Assembly: GCF_014701235.1 (NCBI RefSeq)
Contig: NZ_AP022873.1
Coordinates: 1,736,001-1,800,000, forward strand
Source: Dissulfurispira thermophila
GTDB taxonomy: Bacteria > Nitrospirota > Thermodesulfovibrionia > Thermodesulfovibrionales > Dissulfurispiraceae
Length of the DNA stretch: 64,000 nt
Reading direction: 5' to 3'
Shown: positions 51,491-59,489 of the stretch, in pieces
Layout of the letters: the number at the start of each line of letters is the position of its first letter
How positions within the stretch are numbered: position 1 is the stretch's first letter
Position numbers and translations under genes: made by a program
The notes under the pieces: generated by a model
What the model saw: only the letters and a program-made list of their open reading frames with translations
The model's database searches: none
What the model was told of the DNA's origin: nothing

Positions 51491-52966
51491 CTATTGCTCT
51501 GGTTTTAATTGTGGGAAAAGTATTACATCCCTTATAGATTGAGAATTGGTCAATAGCATAATTAACCTGTCTATGCCTATCCCTTCTCCAGCAGCAGGCG
51601 GCATACCATACTCCAGTGCCTTCACAAAGTCCTCATCCATCCAATGAGCTTCTTCGTCTCCTTTTTTCTTTGCTTCAACCTGTTTTAAAAACCTCTCTCT
51701 CTGATCAACAGGGTCATTTAGTTCAGAAAATGCATTAGCTATTTCCCTTGATGCTATAAAGAGTTCAAACCTTTCCACGAGATCAGGATTATCTTTCTTC
51801 CTCTTTGCAAGCGGAGAAAGCTCAACAGGATAGTCTATTATAAATACAGGCTGCACCAGCTCTGGTTCTATAAACTCCTTGAATATTTCATCGAGCACCT
51901 TTGCATGGGATGCCCCTTTGTCTATATCTATCTTTTTTGATTCCGCCCATTTCTTTGCCTTTTCAGGGTCTGTTATGACATCATCAGGCACACCATTTTG
52001 CTTCAAGGCATCAAGCATAGGAATCCTTGGCCACGGAGGTGTAAGGTCTATTACAACATCTCCATATGGTACTTTCAATGTGCCCAGCACACTATTTGCT
52101 ACATATGAGAAGATCTCTTCTGTAAATGACATGAGAAAATTATAGTCTTTATAAGCCATATAAAACTCAAGCATAGTAAATTCAGGATTGTGCTTTGTGG
52201 ATATGCCTTCATTCCTGAAGTTCTTATTCAGTTCAAAAACTCTTTCATATCCACCAACAAGAAGCCTTTTTAGATAAAGCTCTGGAGCAATTCTTAAGTA
52301 TAAGTCCATACCAAGGGCTATATGATGTGTTTTAAACGGTTTTGCTGCAGCACCTCCTGGGATAGGATGCATCATGGGAGTCTCAACCTCGATAAAGCCG
52401 TGAGACTCGAAGAAATCTCTCATAGCCTTAATAATAGCGCTTCTCTTAGCAAATACTTCTTTCACATCTGGATTTACAATAAGGTCAACATACCTCTGCC
52501 TATATCTGAGTTCTATATCTTTAAGACCATGCCACTTCTCAGGCAATGGCCTTAGGGACTTGCTTAGAAATACAAAATCCCTGACCTCTACAGTAAGCTC
52601 ATTTGTCTTTGTCCTGAACAGTCTGCCGTTTACGCCTATAATATCACCAATATCAAGCTTTTTAATAAGTGAATATTTCTCTCCGATAACATCTTTTTTA
52701 AGGTATATCTGAATCTTTCCTGTAGCATCCTGAATGTGAGCAAATGATGCCTTGCCAAAATCTCTCATAGCAATGATTCTACCCGCAACAGCAACATTTA
52801 CTGGGTCTGTCTCAAGGTCTTCTTTAGGTATATCCCCATATGATGCCTTTAACCCAGCAGCAGTGCTATCAGGAGTAAACCTTCCATTGTAAGGATCGAT
52901 GCCAAGTTTGCGCAGTTCGTCGAGCTTTTTAAATCGCTGTTCTATAAGTTCATTTGTCTCTTCCAT
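51491..52966 (-). CDS. lysS: Lysyl-tRNA synthetase, class II
   Basis: 491 residues, full length. The N-terminal OB domain (about 55-150, VAVAGRIIAMRDFGKASFAH IQDATGKIQIYLKK) is followed by the class II core: motif 2 FELNKNFRNEGISTKHNPEF TMLEFYMAY and motif 3 PPAAGEGIGIDRLIMLL. It charges tRNA-Lys. It begins the block on the minus strand and directly abuts the LolC/E gene. Confidence 0.97.
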   Translation of the reverse strand: MEETNELIEQRFKKLDELRKLGIDPYNGRFTPDSTAAGLKASYGDIPKEDLETDPVNVAVAGRIIAMRDFGKASFAHIQDATGKIQIYLKKDVIGEKYSLIKKLDIGDIIGVNGRLFRTKTNELTVEVRDFVFLSKSLRPLPEKWHGLKDIELRYRQRYVDLIVNPDVKEVFAKRSAIIKAMRDFFESHGFIEVETPMMHPIPGGAAAKPFKTHHIALGMDLYLRIAPELYLKRLLVGGYERVFELNKNFRNEGISTKHNPEFTMLEFYMAYKDYNFLMSFTEEIFSYVANSVLGTLKVPYGDVVIDLTPPWPRIPMLDALKQNGVPDDVITDPEKAKKWAESKKIDIDKGASHAKVLDEIFKEFIEPELVQPVFIIDYPVELSPLAKRKKDNPDLVERFELFIASREIANAFSELNDPVDQRERFLKQVEAKKKGDEEAHWMDEDFVKALEYGMPPAAGEGIGIDRLIMLLTNSQSIRDVILFPQLKPEQ

Positions 52967-53065
52967 AACTGATGATTATACTTATCCAAATTCAACTAAG
53001 TCAACAGAACGGCAGATTCTGCAGAAATATAGTATAATTAAGTCATATTTTATTCTGGAGGCAAT

Positions 53066-53704
53066 TTGGAAAATTTTCTTAAACTTATTGTTGCAGCAGC
53101 ATTTGGTGGACTTATAGGAATCGAAAGACAGATCGGAGGACAGACTGCAGGCTTTCGCACACAACTACTTGTCTGCCTTGGCTCGTGCCTATTTACTATT
53201 ACATCCATTCATGTCTATAAAGTCTATGGTGCATATACAGACCCCGCAAGAATTGCAGCACAGATTGTAGTTGGCATTGGCTTTCTTGGAGCAGGTGCAA
53301 TATTAAGGTATGGAATATCTATAAGGGGGCTGACAACTGCTGCAACACTTTGGATAGTCAGTGCAATCGGTATGGCAGTGGGATTTGGTGAATATATGAT
53401 AGCTATGTTCACAACTTTTATAGTGCTTGTAAATCTTGTAGTCCTTAAGAACATTGAGGATATACTTCCTAAAAACCATTACTCCATTTTGATAATCAAA
53501 ACAAAAGGCTCCGAGGAATTAAAAATAGCAGAATTTATCAATGGCTATAACATCAAAGTCTTAGATGCCAAAATTAAGATTATGAAGGAACAAAACATCG
53601 TCGAACAGGAGCTATCACTCAGGTATAAGGACTATGCACAATTAACAGAGTTTTTAAGAGCCTTAAAAAATATCCCTAACCTCATAGAACTTCACATATC
53701 TTAA
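53066..53704 (+). CDS. MgtC/SapB-family membrane protein, TTG start
   Basis: 212 residues from TTG 53066, with TGGAGG seven bases before it. Four helices in the first 130 residues carry the MgtC motifs AFGGLIGIERQIGGQTAGFR TQLLVCLGSCLF and GIGFLGAGAILRYGISIRGL TTAATLWIVSAIGMAVGFG; a C-terminal ACT-like domain follows. MgtC-type proteins affect Mg2+ homeostasis and membrane ATPase activity. It is monocistronic, with the convergent Cys4 mini-gene 8 bases after it. Confidence 0.9.
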   Translation: MENFLKLIVAAAFGGLIGIERQIGGQTAGFRTQLLVCLGSCLFTITSIHVYKVYGAYTDPARIAAQIVVGIGFLGAGAILRYGISIRGLTTAATLWIVSAIGMAVGFGEYMIAMFTTFIVLVNLVVLKNIEDILPKNHYSILIIKTKGSEELKIAEFINGYNIKVLDAKIKIMKEQNIVEQELSLRYKDYAQLTEFLRALKNIPNLIELHIS

Positions 53705-53711
53705 AATACTT

Positions 53712-53867
53712 TCATCTCCCTTTATAACCAGGACATGCCTCAAATCCTGTGCATCCTACTTTTCTCAATTTACAGTCCTTATTTATACATACAGAGACAT
53801 GCTGTTGTTTTGGAGAAACTTTTCCATGTTTCTGCTTTTTAACAACTCCCTTTTTCATTCCAATCAT
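53712..53867 (-). CDS. Small Cys4 protein, 51 residues
   Basis: ATG 53867 overlaps the stop of the SprT-like protease gene (ATGA), a typical coupled start. The peptide is strongly basic (KKGVVKKQKHGKVSPKQQH) and then has Cys27, Cys32, Cys39 and Cys45 in the segments SVCINKDCK, KVGCTGFEACPGYKGR. The spacing C-x4-C-x6-C-x5-C suggests a single zinc or iron-sulfur site. I do not recognise the family; coupling to the protease suggests a shared role. Confidence 0.6.
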   Translation of the reverse strand: MIGMKKGVVKKQKHGKVSPKQQHVSVCINKDCKLRKVGCTGFEACPGYKGR

Positions 53868-54610
53868 CCATTATTCGCAGTTCTTCGTTTTCCTTTTTCC
53901 CATGTGATTGCCTTTTCATAATTCACAAATAATTTCTCTCGCCTCCTGAATTCCCTTGAATGCACAGACCGTCTCCCATTTTTAGTTTTAACACCCATGT
54001 CAGCATGAAGCATTTCATGATAGACAATGAATTCTATAAAATATCGTGGAACAGATTTCTTATCAAGAATTGGATTAATCCTTATAGTATTCGTATGGCT
54101 ACTGTAACTTCCCAGCGTCCTCTTTCTTACTGCATATCTCGGACTTTTTGCCCCCCATGTAATAGAGGCTGTAATCCTTCCATTAAAGTATTCATTGTTT
54201 ACTTTTTCGTATATATCACCAAGATTGTAGTATTCCCCCTGTGTCTTTATAGAAAGCTTCTTAGGCAGTTTTTTATTCAGATAATTAATGTTTTGTTTTA
54301 TAAAATCTCTGATAAGTGGCGTCTTTGCATTAGTATTTTTGACAAAGTTAGCTATCTCTAAAATAACATCATTGCTTGCATGCAGGAAAATCCTGTGAAT
54401 CCTAAGATGCACGTTCCCTTTTTTCATCTTCAATGAGAGCATGGTAGTGGAGTTATCAGTAATTTTCAAGGAGATATCTTTACCCGTTATCTTTTGAAGA
54501 TAATTATTCAGAAATATTTCATCATAAGGTAATAGGGGTAAAGACATCTGCCCTTCAGTCATAATTGTTAATTTTACAACAAAAGACTTCTTGACATAAA
54601 CCATCTCCAT
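53864..54610 (-). CDS. SprT-like zinc metalloprotease
   Basis: 248 residues. The C-terminal half has the SprT pattern: YEKVNNEYFNGRITASITWG, then the zinc site VYHEMLHADMG (HExxH) and HSREFRRREKLFVNYEKA with the third histidine ligand. The N-terminal 110 residues are a separate mostly beta/alpha domain of unknown role. SprT/SPRTN relatives cut DNA-protein crosslinks, but bacterial members are poorly known. It is divergent from tpiA with 18 bases between the starts and coupled to the Cys4 gene. Confidence 0.82.
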   Translation of the reverse strand: MEMVYVKKSFVVKLTIMTEGQMSLPLLPYDEIFLNNYLQKITGKDISLKITDNSTTMLSLKMKKGNVHLRIHRIFLHASNDVILEIANFVKNTNAKTPLIRDFIKQNINYLNKKLPKKLSIKTQGEYYNLGDIYEKVNNEYFNGRITASITWGAKSPRYAVRKRTLGSYSSHTNTIRINPILDKKSVPRYFIEFIVYHEMLHADMGVKTKNGRRSVHSREFRRREKLFVNYEKAITWEKGKRRTANNG

Positions 54611-54628
54611 AAACTAAATTACATTCTT

Positions 54629-55375
54629 ATGAGAAGACCATTTATAGCAGCAAATTGGAAGATGAACAAGACAATTGGGGAAACTGTGTCATTCTTGAAG
54701 GAATTCATTCCCCTTACAAAAGATGCAAGTGATATAGAAATTGTCATTGCACCTCCATTCACAGCGCTTTATGCGGCTTCGACACTTTTAAAAGACAGCA
54801 ATGTCCAGTTATGTGCACAGGATGTCTTTTATGAAGAAAAAGGGGCTTATACCGGAGAGGTATCACCCTTAATGCTCACTGATATAGGCTGTAAATATGT
54901 AATAATCGGTCATTCAGAAAGACGACAGTATTTTCACGAAACAGATGAAATCATAAACAAAAAGATAAAGGCAGCAAAAAGACATAATCTTAGTGTGATT
55001 ATGTGTATCGGTGAATCCTTGCAAGAAAGAGAATCAGGGAAAACCTTTGATGTACTGAAAAGAGAAATAGAAAATGGATTAGCTGATATACAGCCTGACA
55101 GCATTGTATTGGCTTATGAACCAATCTGGGCAATAGGCACAGGGAAAACAGCCACTACAGAGCAGGCACAAGAAGCCCATGAATATATTCGTGAAAGACT
55201 TGCTTTGCTTTATGGTAATAAGGCAAATGATATGAGAATACTTTATGGTGGAAGTGTAACGCCTGACAATATAGACGCTTTAATGGCTTGTAAAGATGTT
55301 GACGGAGCCCTTGTTGGCGGTGCAAGCTTGAAGGCTGATAGCTTTGCGAGAATCGTAAAATTTAAAAAAATTTAA
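54629..55375 (+). CDS. tpiA: Triosephosphate isomerase
   Basis: 248 residues, full length. Substrate residues AANWKMN (Asn9, Lys11), catalytic histidine in IIGHSERRQYFHE and catalytic glutamate in LAYEPIWAIGTGKTAT are all present, as is the phosphate loop YGGSVTPDN. It interconverts glyceraldehyde-3-phosphate and dihydroxyacetone phosphate. secG follows 33 bases later, the common tpiA-secG pairing. Confidence 0.97.
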   Translation: MRRPFIAANWKMNKTIGETVSFLKEFIPLTKDASDIEIVIAPPFTALYAASTLLKDSNVQLCAQDVFYEEKGAYTGEVSPLMLTDIGCKYVIIGHSERRQYFHETDEIINKKIKAAKRHNLSVIMCIGESLQERESGKTFDVLKREIENGLADIQPDSIVLAYEPIWAIGTGKTATTEQAQEAHEYIRERLALLYGNKANDMRILYGGSVTPDNIDALMACKDVDGALVGGASLKADSFARIVKFKKI

Positions 55376-55408
55376 TAAATATAGGTATATTTCATTAGGA
55401 GGTAGTAA

Positions 55409-55750
55409 ATGGCAACCTTTATAATAATCATTCATATACTGGCATCGCTATTTTTGATTGCTGTAGTTTTGCTGCAAAGTGGAAAAGGTGCTGAAATGGG
55501 GGCAGCATTCGGAGGTTCAAGCCAGACTCTTTTTGGAAGTAGAGGTGCAGCAACATTTTTAAATAAACTCACAACAGTTGCTGCTGTTATCTTCATGCTA
55601 ACATCTCTTGCACTAACAATGGTTACAACAAAAACAACATCTGTTATAAAACAGTCTGCCCCTATAGAGCAGCAAAAGGCATTACCTCAGTTACCTCAGC
55701 AGCCAATACAACAGCCACAGCAAATGCCTCAAAAGCCTACTGGCAAGTAA
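55409..55750 (+). CDS. secG: Protein translocase subunit SecG
   Basis: 113 residues: helix 1 (IIHILASLFLIAVVLLQSGK), the conserved loop GKGAEMGAAFGGSSQTLFGS RGAATFLNK and helix 2 (VAAVIFMLTSLALTMVTTK), followed by a proline/glutamine-rich tail (QLPQQPIQQPQQMPQKP). SecG assists SecYE. AGGAGG lies before the ATG. Confidence 0.95.
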   Translation: MATFIIIIHILASLFLIAVVLLQSGKGAEMGAAFGGSSQTLFGSRGAATFLNKLTTVAAVIFMLTSLALTMVTTKTTSVIKQSAPIEQQKALPQLPQQPIQQPQQMPQKPTGK

Positions 55751-55810
55751 GAAGTAAAAACGAATCTCAGGAAAAGTTCGCCTTATAGACCAAGAGAAAA
55801 ACATAATCTC

Positions 55811-56797
55811 ATGCCAATAATCACAGTAGAGGATCTTACAAAAAAATTCGGCAATATCACTGCTGTTGATAATATATCATTTGAAGTCGAGAAGGGAACA
55901 ATATTTGGATTCCTTGGTCCCAATGGTGCTGGAAAGACAACCACCATCAACATCCTCTGCACACTCTTATCCCCAACATCGGGGAAGGCTTCCATTAACG
56001 GCTATGACTGCATGAGAGAATCAGCAGAAGTAAGAAGAAAGATAGGGATTGTCTTTCAGGATAATACCCTTGATAAGGAACTCACAGCTTATGAAAATCT
56101 GCTTTTCCATTCCTATCTTTACAATGTTTCTAAAAACGAGAGAAAAAAAAGAATAGACGATGCCCTGAATTTTGTTGGACTATATGAAAGAAAAAATGAC
56201 GCAGTAAAAAAATTTTCAGGGGGTATGAAAAGGAGGCTTGAAGTAGCAAGGGCTATAATCCACCAGCCAAAGGTATTATTCCTTGATGAGCCTACACTTG
56301 GATTAGACCCACAGAGTAGAACAAACCTGTGGGAATTTATTTCAAAACTACCTGAAAAACATGATGTAACCATATTTATGACAACACACTACATGGAAGA
56401 GGCAGAGATATGCAATAAAATAGCAATAATCGACAATGGAAAATTAATTGCACAGGGTTCTCCTGATGACCTTAAGAAAATGGTTGGAGGAGATGTCATA
56501 TATTTAAAGACAAAAGATAATGCATTGGCAATAGATAAGATTAAGAAAAGTCTGAATCTCGATGCAGAAGAAAAAAATGGAGAGATATTTATATCTGTAT
56601 CAAGAGGAGATGCTTGCATCCCTAAACTCATTAGTACCCTCACAGATATGGTACTGTCTGTAAGATTGCAGAGACCAACATTGAATGATGTATTTTTAAA
56701 GCTCACAGGCAAAACCATACGCCCCGAAACTGTGTCAGGTGGCGATGAACTGAAAGAGTCCATAAGGTCATACAGGAGAAAATTCGACAGAGGATGA
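55811..56797 (+). CDS. ABC-2 exporter ATP-binding protein (DrrA/NodI type)
   Basis: 328 residues. Walker A GPNGAGKTT, signature FSGGMKRRLEVARA, Walker B VLFLDEPTLGLDPQSR and switch TTHYMEEAE are present, with the C-terminal extension typical of DrrA-type ATPases (about 225-328). Overlaps the permease gene by 4 bp. Substrate unknown. Confidence 0.93.
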   Translation: MPIITVEDLTKKFGNITAVDNISFEVEKGTIFGFLGPNGAGKTTTINILCTLLSPTSGKASINGYDCMRESAEVRRKIGIVFQDNTLDKELTAYENLLFHSYLYNVSKNERKKRIDDALNFVGLYERKNDAVKKFSGGMKRRLEVARAIIHQPKVLFLDEPTLGLDPQSRTNLWEFISKLPEKHDVTIFMTTHYMEEAEICNKIAIIDNGKLIAQGSPDDLKKMVGGDVIYLKTKDNALAIDKIKKSLNLDAEEKNGEIFISVSRGDACIPKLISTLTDMVLSVRLQRPTLNDVFLKLTGKTIRPETVSGGDELKESIRSYRRKFDRG

Positions 56798-57561
56798 AAT
56801 CTGATTTAAACGCAGTATATGTAATTGTTGCTCGTGAATTTATTAAATTCGTCAGAGAGCGTGGAAGGCTCATATCCACACTCGCAAGACCACTTCTGTG
56901 GCTGTTTTTAGTGGGCGGAGGAATGTCAAGAATGGTATCACCTGACATGGGAATGCCTTACATGCAGTTCATATTTCCAGGTATTATAGGAATGACCATT
57001 CTCTTTAGTTCTATTTTCTCGTCTATATCTATAATATGGGACAAGGAATTTGGTTTCATGAAAGAAATGCTTGTTGCACCAGTATCAAGATTCTCCATAG
57101 TAGTAGGTAAAGCACTGAGTGGCACTGTTGTGTCAACTCTTCAGGCATTAATCATACTGCTTCTTTTCCCTATTATCGGGCTGAAACTCAGTGCCATACA
57201 GATATTTTTAATACTCACTATTTCTATTATTCTGTCATTCTGTCTCTCATCACTCGGCATACTCATAGCAACATTCTATGAAAGCTTCGAAAGCTTCAGC
57301 GTTATCATGAATTTCATCGTGATGCCCATGTTCTTCTTATCAGGGGCAATGTACCCTATAAAACTTCTACCCCATGTATTGAGCTTTTTTACAAAGATCA
57401 ATCCATTAACCTATGGAATAGACGCACTGAAATACATGGTATTCCCTGAAAAGAGAATGCTCACACACGACTTTCCATTAAGCCTTGATATATCAGTAAT
57501 TGTTATATCATCACTGATTTTTGTTATAATCGCTGTCAATGTTTTTGAAAGGCGGAAATAG
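56794..57561 (+). CDS. ABC-2 type permease
   Basis: 255 residues, six helices, with the ABC-2 motifs FIFPGIIGMTILFSSIFSSI SIIWDKEFGFMKEMLVAPVS and MPMFFLSGAMYPIKLLP. It pairs with the ATPase encoded just upstream and overlaps the DUF3786 gene by one base, so all three are one operon. NodJ/DrrB-like exporters move polysaccharides or lipophilic compounds; substrate here unknown. Confidence 0.92.
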   Translation: MKSDLNAVYVIVAREFIKFVRERGRLISTLARPLLWLFLVGGGMSRMVSPDMGMPYMQFIFPGIIGMTILFSSIFSSISIIWDKEFGFMKEMLVAPVSRFSIVVGKALSGTVVSTLQALIILLLFPIIGLKLSAIQIFLILTISIILSFCLSSLGILIATFYESFESFSVIMNFIVMPMFFLSGAMYPIKLLPHVLSFFTKINPLTYGIDALKYMVFPEKRMLTHDFPLSLDISVIVISSLIFVIIAVNVFERRK

Positions 57562-58370
57562 TGAATCCAATCGAACTCTATAAAAAACTCCCAAAGAAAA
57601 ACTGCAACCAATGCAAGCAAAAAACATGCATGCCATTTGCCCTATCTGTTATAAAAGGAGAGGCAGAGTTGTCAGAATGTCCTCATCTCACAAATAAGGA
57701 AATAGAGTTGCTGAAAGGCTCCATTACAAAATCCGATTGGCGAGAAAAATTGATATTAAGCCTCAAACAAGAGGTCAGAAATATTAATTTCAGAGATATT
57801 GCAGAAGGTATTGGCGCTGAACTAAAAGAAGATAATAGCCTCGCCATAAAATGTATTGGAAGGACATTCATTATATCGCCTGACGGAGAAGTAACAACAC
57901 ACGGACATATAACACCGTGGATGAAGATATTACTACTACATTATATCCGGATGGCAGGCAAAGGCAACTTATCAGGCAAATGGGTATCATACAGCGAGCT
58001 TAAAGGTGGTATGGTAAAGGCTTTTTCATTTCAAAGAGACTGCGAAGAGCCTCTTAAAGAACTTATTGATAGGGATTTTGTACAAACAGAAAAAATATTT
58101 ATCAGACTTGGGGCAGAAAGGCACAAAGGATTTCCAACAGATAATGCGTGGTGTCTTTATCTTCTTCCCAAGCTGCCTATCATGATTCTCTATTGGCCTC
58201 GTGAGGAAGAATTTGAATCAAAGTTAAAGATTATCTTTGACTCAACTGCAGATAGATTCCTCGACGCTGAATCTATAATATTTCTTGTTGAAGGACTCGT
58301 TAAAAATGTAGAGGTCAACTCGAAATTTGCCGATAGAAATGAAGTGATAGAGGGAAACACTTTTAATTAG
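57561..58370 (+). CDS. DUF3786 protein with N-terminal Fe-S cluster domain
   Basis: 269 residues, probably GTG start overlapping the permease stop. The first 40 residues hold a 4Fe-4S-type motif KKNCNQCKQKTCMPFALSVI plus SECPHL, the four cysteines of an RnfB-like Fe-S domain. The rest is DUF3786 (ITPWMKILLLHYIRMAGKGN, GKWVSYSELKGGMV, DNAWCLYLLPKLPIMILYWP). The family is common in anaerobes, often near corrinoid or CO-dehydrogenase genes; its function is unknown. Its link to the ABC-2 exporter may be only positional. Confidence 0.85.
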   Translation: MNPIELYKKLPKKNCNQCKQKTCMPFALSVIKGEAELSECPHLTNKEIELLKGSITKSDWREKLILSLKQEVRNINFRDIAEGIGAELKEDNSLAIKCIGRTFIISPDGEVTTHGHITPWMKILLLHYIRMAGKGNLSGKWVSYSELKGGMVKAFSFQRDCEEPLKELIDRDFVQTEKIFIRLGAERHKGFPTDNAWCLYLLPKLPIMILYWPREEEFESKLKIIFDSTADRFLDAESIIFLVEGLVKNVEVNSKFADRNEVIEGNTFN

Positions 58371-58496
58371 ATGACACTTGTTTTTTGAATTTTGAACTTT
58401 GAATCTTGAATCGCCGAAGGCGGATAGTGTCTGCCATCTAAACTTACAAAAATAGTTTTCTATTTCTATCGGCAAATTTGGGGGTCAATTTATTTC
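58371..58496. other. Intergenic region with low-complexity repeats
   Basis: TTTTGAATTTTGAACTTTGA ATCTTGAATC (58384-58412) matches the TTCAAGATTCAAAA family at 14180-14240. GTGTCTGCCATCTAA (58427-58441) is a diverged piece of the dispersed intergenic repeat. No gene. Confidence 0.6.
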
Positions 58497-58525
58497 TTGA
58501 CAAGAAAGACTATAAATGTTAATAA
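58497..58525 (+). promoter_or_regulatory. Promoter of the proline-rich lipoprotein gene
   Basis: TTGACA (58497-58502), a 17-base spacer and TAATAA(T). A second, closer TATAAA exists. AAGGAGGTGA lies before the ATG at 58586. Confidence 0.6.
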
Positions 58526-58585
58526 TTGAGTTGGCAAAAATTACCCCAATTTTTGGCAGAAATTTGGAAGGAGGTGACTTAAAGA

Positions 58586-58801
58586 ATGAAAAAGGTATTA
58601 GCCCTTATACTTTCCCTTATGCTCTTAGTAGCATTTACCTTGACAGTTGGCTGCAAAAAAGCTGAAGAGCCAAAGGCTCCAGCACCAGCTCCGGCTCCAG
58701 CACCAGCTCCTGAGCAGAAACCAGCTGAAGCACCAGCTCCTGAGCAGAAACCAGCTGAAGCACCAGCTCCTGAGAAGCCAGCAGAAGCCCCAAAGAAGTA
58801 G
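58586..58801 (+). CDS. Small proline/alanine-rich lipoprotein
   Basis: 71 residues: signal peptide with lipobox LTVGC (Cys23), then KKAEEPKAP and a tail of AP and EQKPAEAPAP repeats (14-codon DNA repeats visible twice at about 58711-58770). Tails of this kind span peptidoglycan or act as flexible tethers. An excellent terminator follows at 58813. Monocistronic; function unknown. Confidence 0.8.
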   Translation: MKKVLALILSLMLLVAFTLTVGCKKAEEPKAPAPAPAPAPAPEQKPAEAPAPEQKPAEAPAPEKPAEAPKK

Positions 58802-58812
58802 TGCTTATAAAA

Positions 58813-58854
58813 AACACCATGAGGGTAATCAAACCCTCATGGTGTTGCTTTTTT
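58813..58854 (+). terminator. Intrinsic terminator of the lipoprotein gene
   Basis: AACACCATGAGGGT (58813-58826) and ACCCTCATGGTGTT (58833-58846) form a 14-bp perfect stem, then GCTTTTTTAG. Confidence 0.95.
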
Positions 58855-58901
58855 AGGGCAAAAATTGTTATATTTTAATATCTTTTACTTTTGTTTAATT
58901 C

Positions 58902-58931
58902 AAAGAGTGGGTCTTCCCACTCTTTTGTTTT
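58902..58931 (+). terminator. Second hairpin directly before rimP, terminator or attenuator
   Basis: AAAGAGTGGG (58902-58911) and CCCACTCTTT (58916-58925) form a 10-bp stem with loop TCTT, then TGTTTTG. It ends 11 bases before the rimP start codon, so it either stops transcription from upstream or attenuates the rimP-nusA operon. Confidence 0.75.
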
Positions 58932-58942
58932 GCTATGGAACT

Positions 58943-59458
58943 ATGGATAAAATCAGCGTAAAACAGAAGGTCTTTGAACTCGCATCTCGTGTTGCTGAAG
59001 ATGAGGGTTTTGAACTCATCAGTGCTGATATTCTTGGAGCAGGCAAAAGAACAGTAGTCAGAGTGGTAATAGACAAAGACGGTGGGGTAACAGTTGGAGA
59101 CTGCGAAAAGATGAGCAGGGGTCTTGAGGCACTGCTGGATGTGGAAGATCCCATAAAAGAGCATTATGTGCTTGAAGTATCATCCCCTGGCATTGACAGA
59201 CCGCTTTTAACACAGGCTGACTTTGAAAAGAACATAGAAAAACTTGTGCGTATTACCACCACAGAAAAAATAGATAATCAGACCTTCTTCATTGGCAGAA
59301 TTATCGATGTTGGAGAAGGATGGATAAGACTCAAAATTAGCAAAAAAGAAACTGGGGGCAAAAAAAATCGTAAGATTTTGGGGGGCAAGAGTGAAGGTAA
59401 AGATATCTTTATCCCCATGGATAAGATTTCAAAGGCGAGACTCGAGATAGAACTTTAA
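58943..59458 (+). CDS. rimP: Ribosome maturation factor RimP
   Basis: 171 residues from ATG 58943. The two RimP domains are seen: alpha/beta (GFELISADILGAGKRTVVRV VIDKDGGVTVGDCEKMSRGL) and YVLEVSSPGIDRPLLTQADF with the SH3-like C-terminal part. RimP helps 30S assembly. A palindromic insertion (59353-59386) adds TGGKKNRKILGGK in the C-terminal barrel. No Shine-Dalgarno is evident at this start. nusA follows 31 bases later, the usual operon. Confidence 0.93.
   Translation: MDKISVKQKVFELASRVAEDEGFELISADILGAGKRTVVRVVIDKDGGVTVGDCEKMSRGLEALLDVEDPIKEHYVLEVSSPGIDRPLLTQADFEKNIEKLVRITTTEKIDNQTFFIGRIIDVGEGWIRLKISKKETGGKKNRKILGGKSEGKDIFIPMDKISKARLEIEL
59353..59386. repeat. Coding-region palindrome, copy 3 (rimP)
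   Basis: TGGGGGCAAAAAAAATCG then TAAGATTTTGGGGGGC. The core AAAAAATCGNAAGATTTT equals the pheT copy. Inserted in frame as GGKKNRKILGGK. Confidence 0.75.
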
Positions 59459-59489
59459 AAATGATAGACTTTATAAAGAGGTATTGGCC

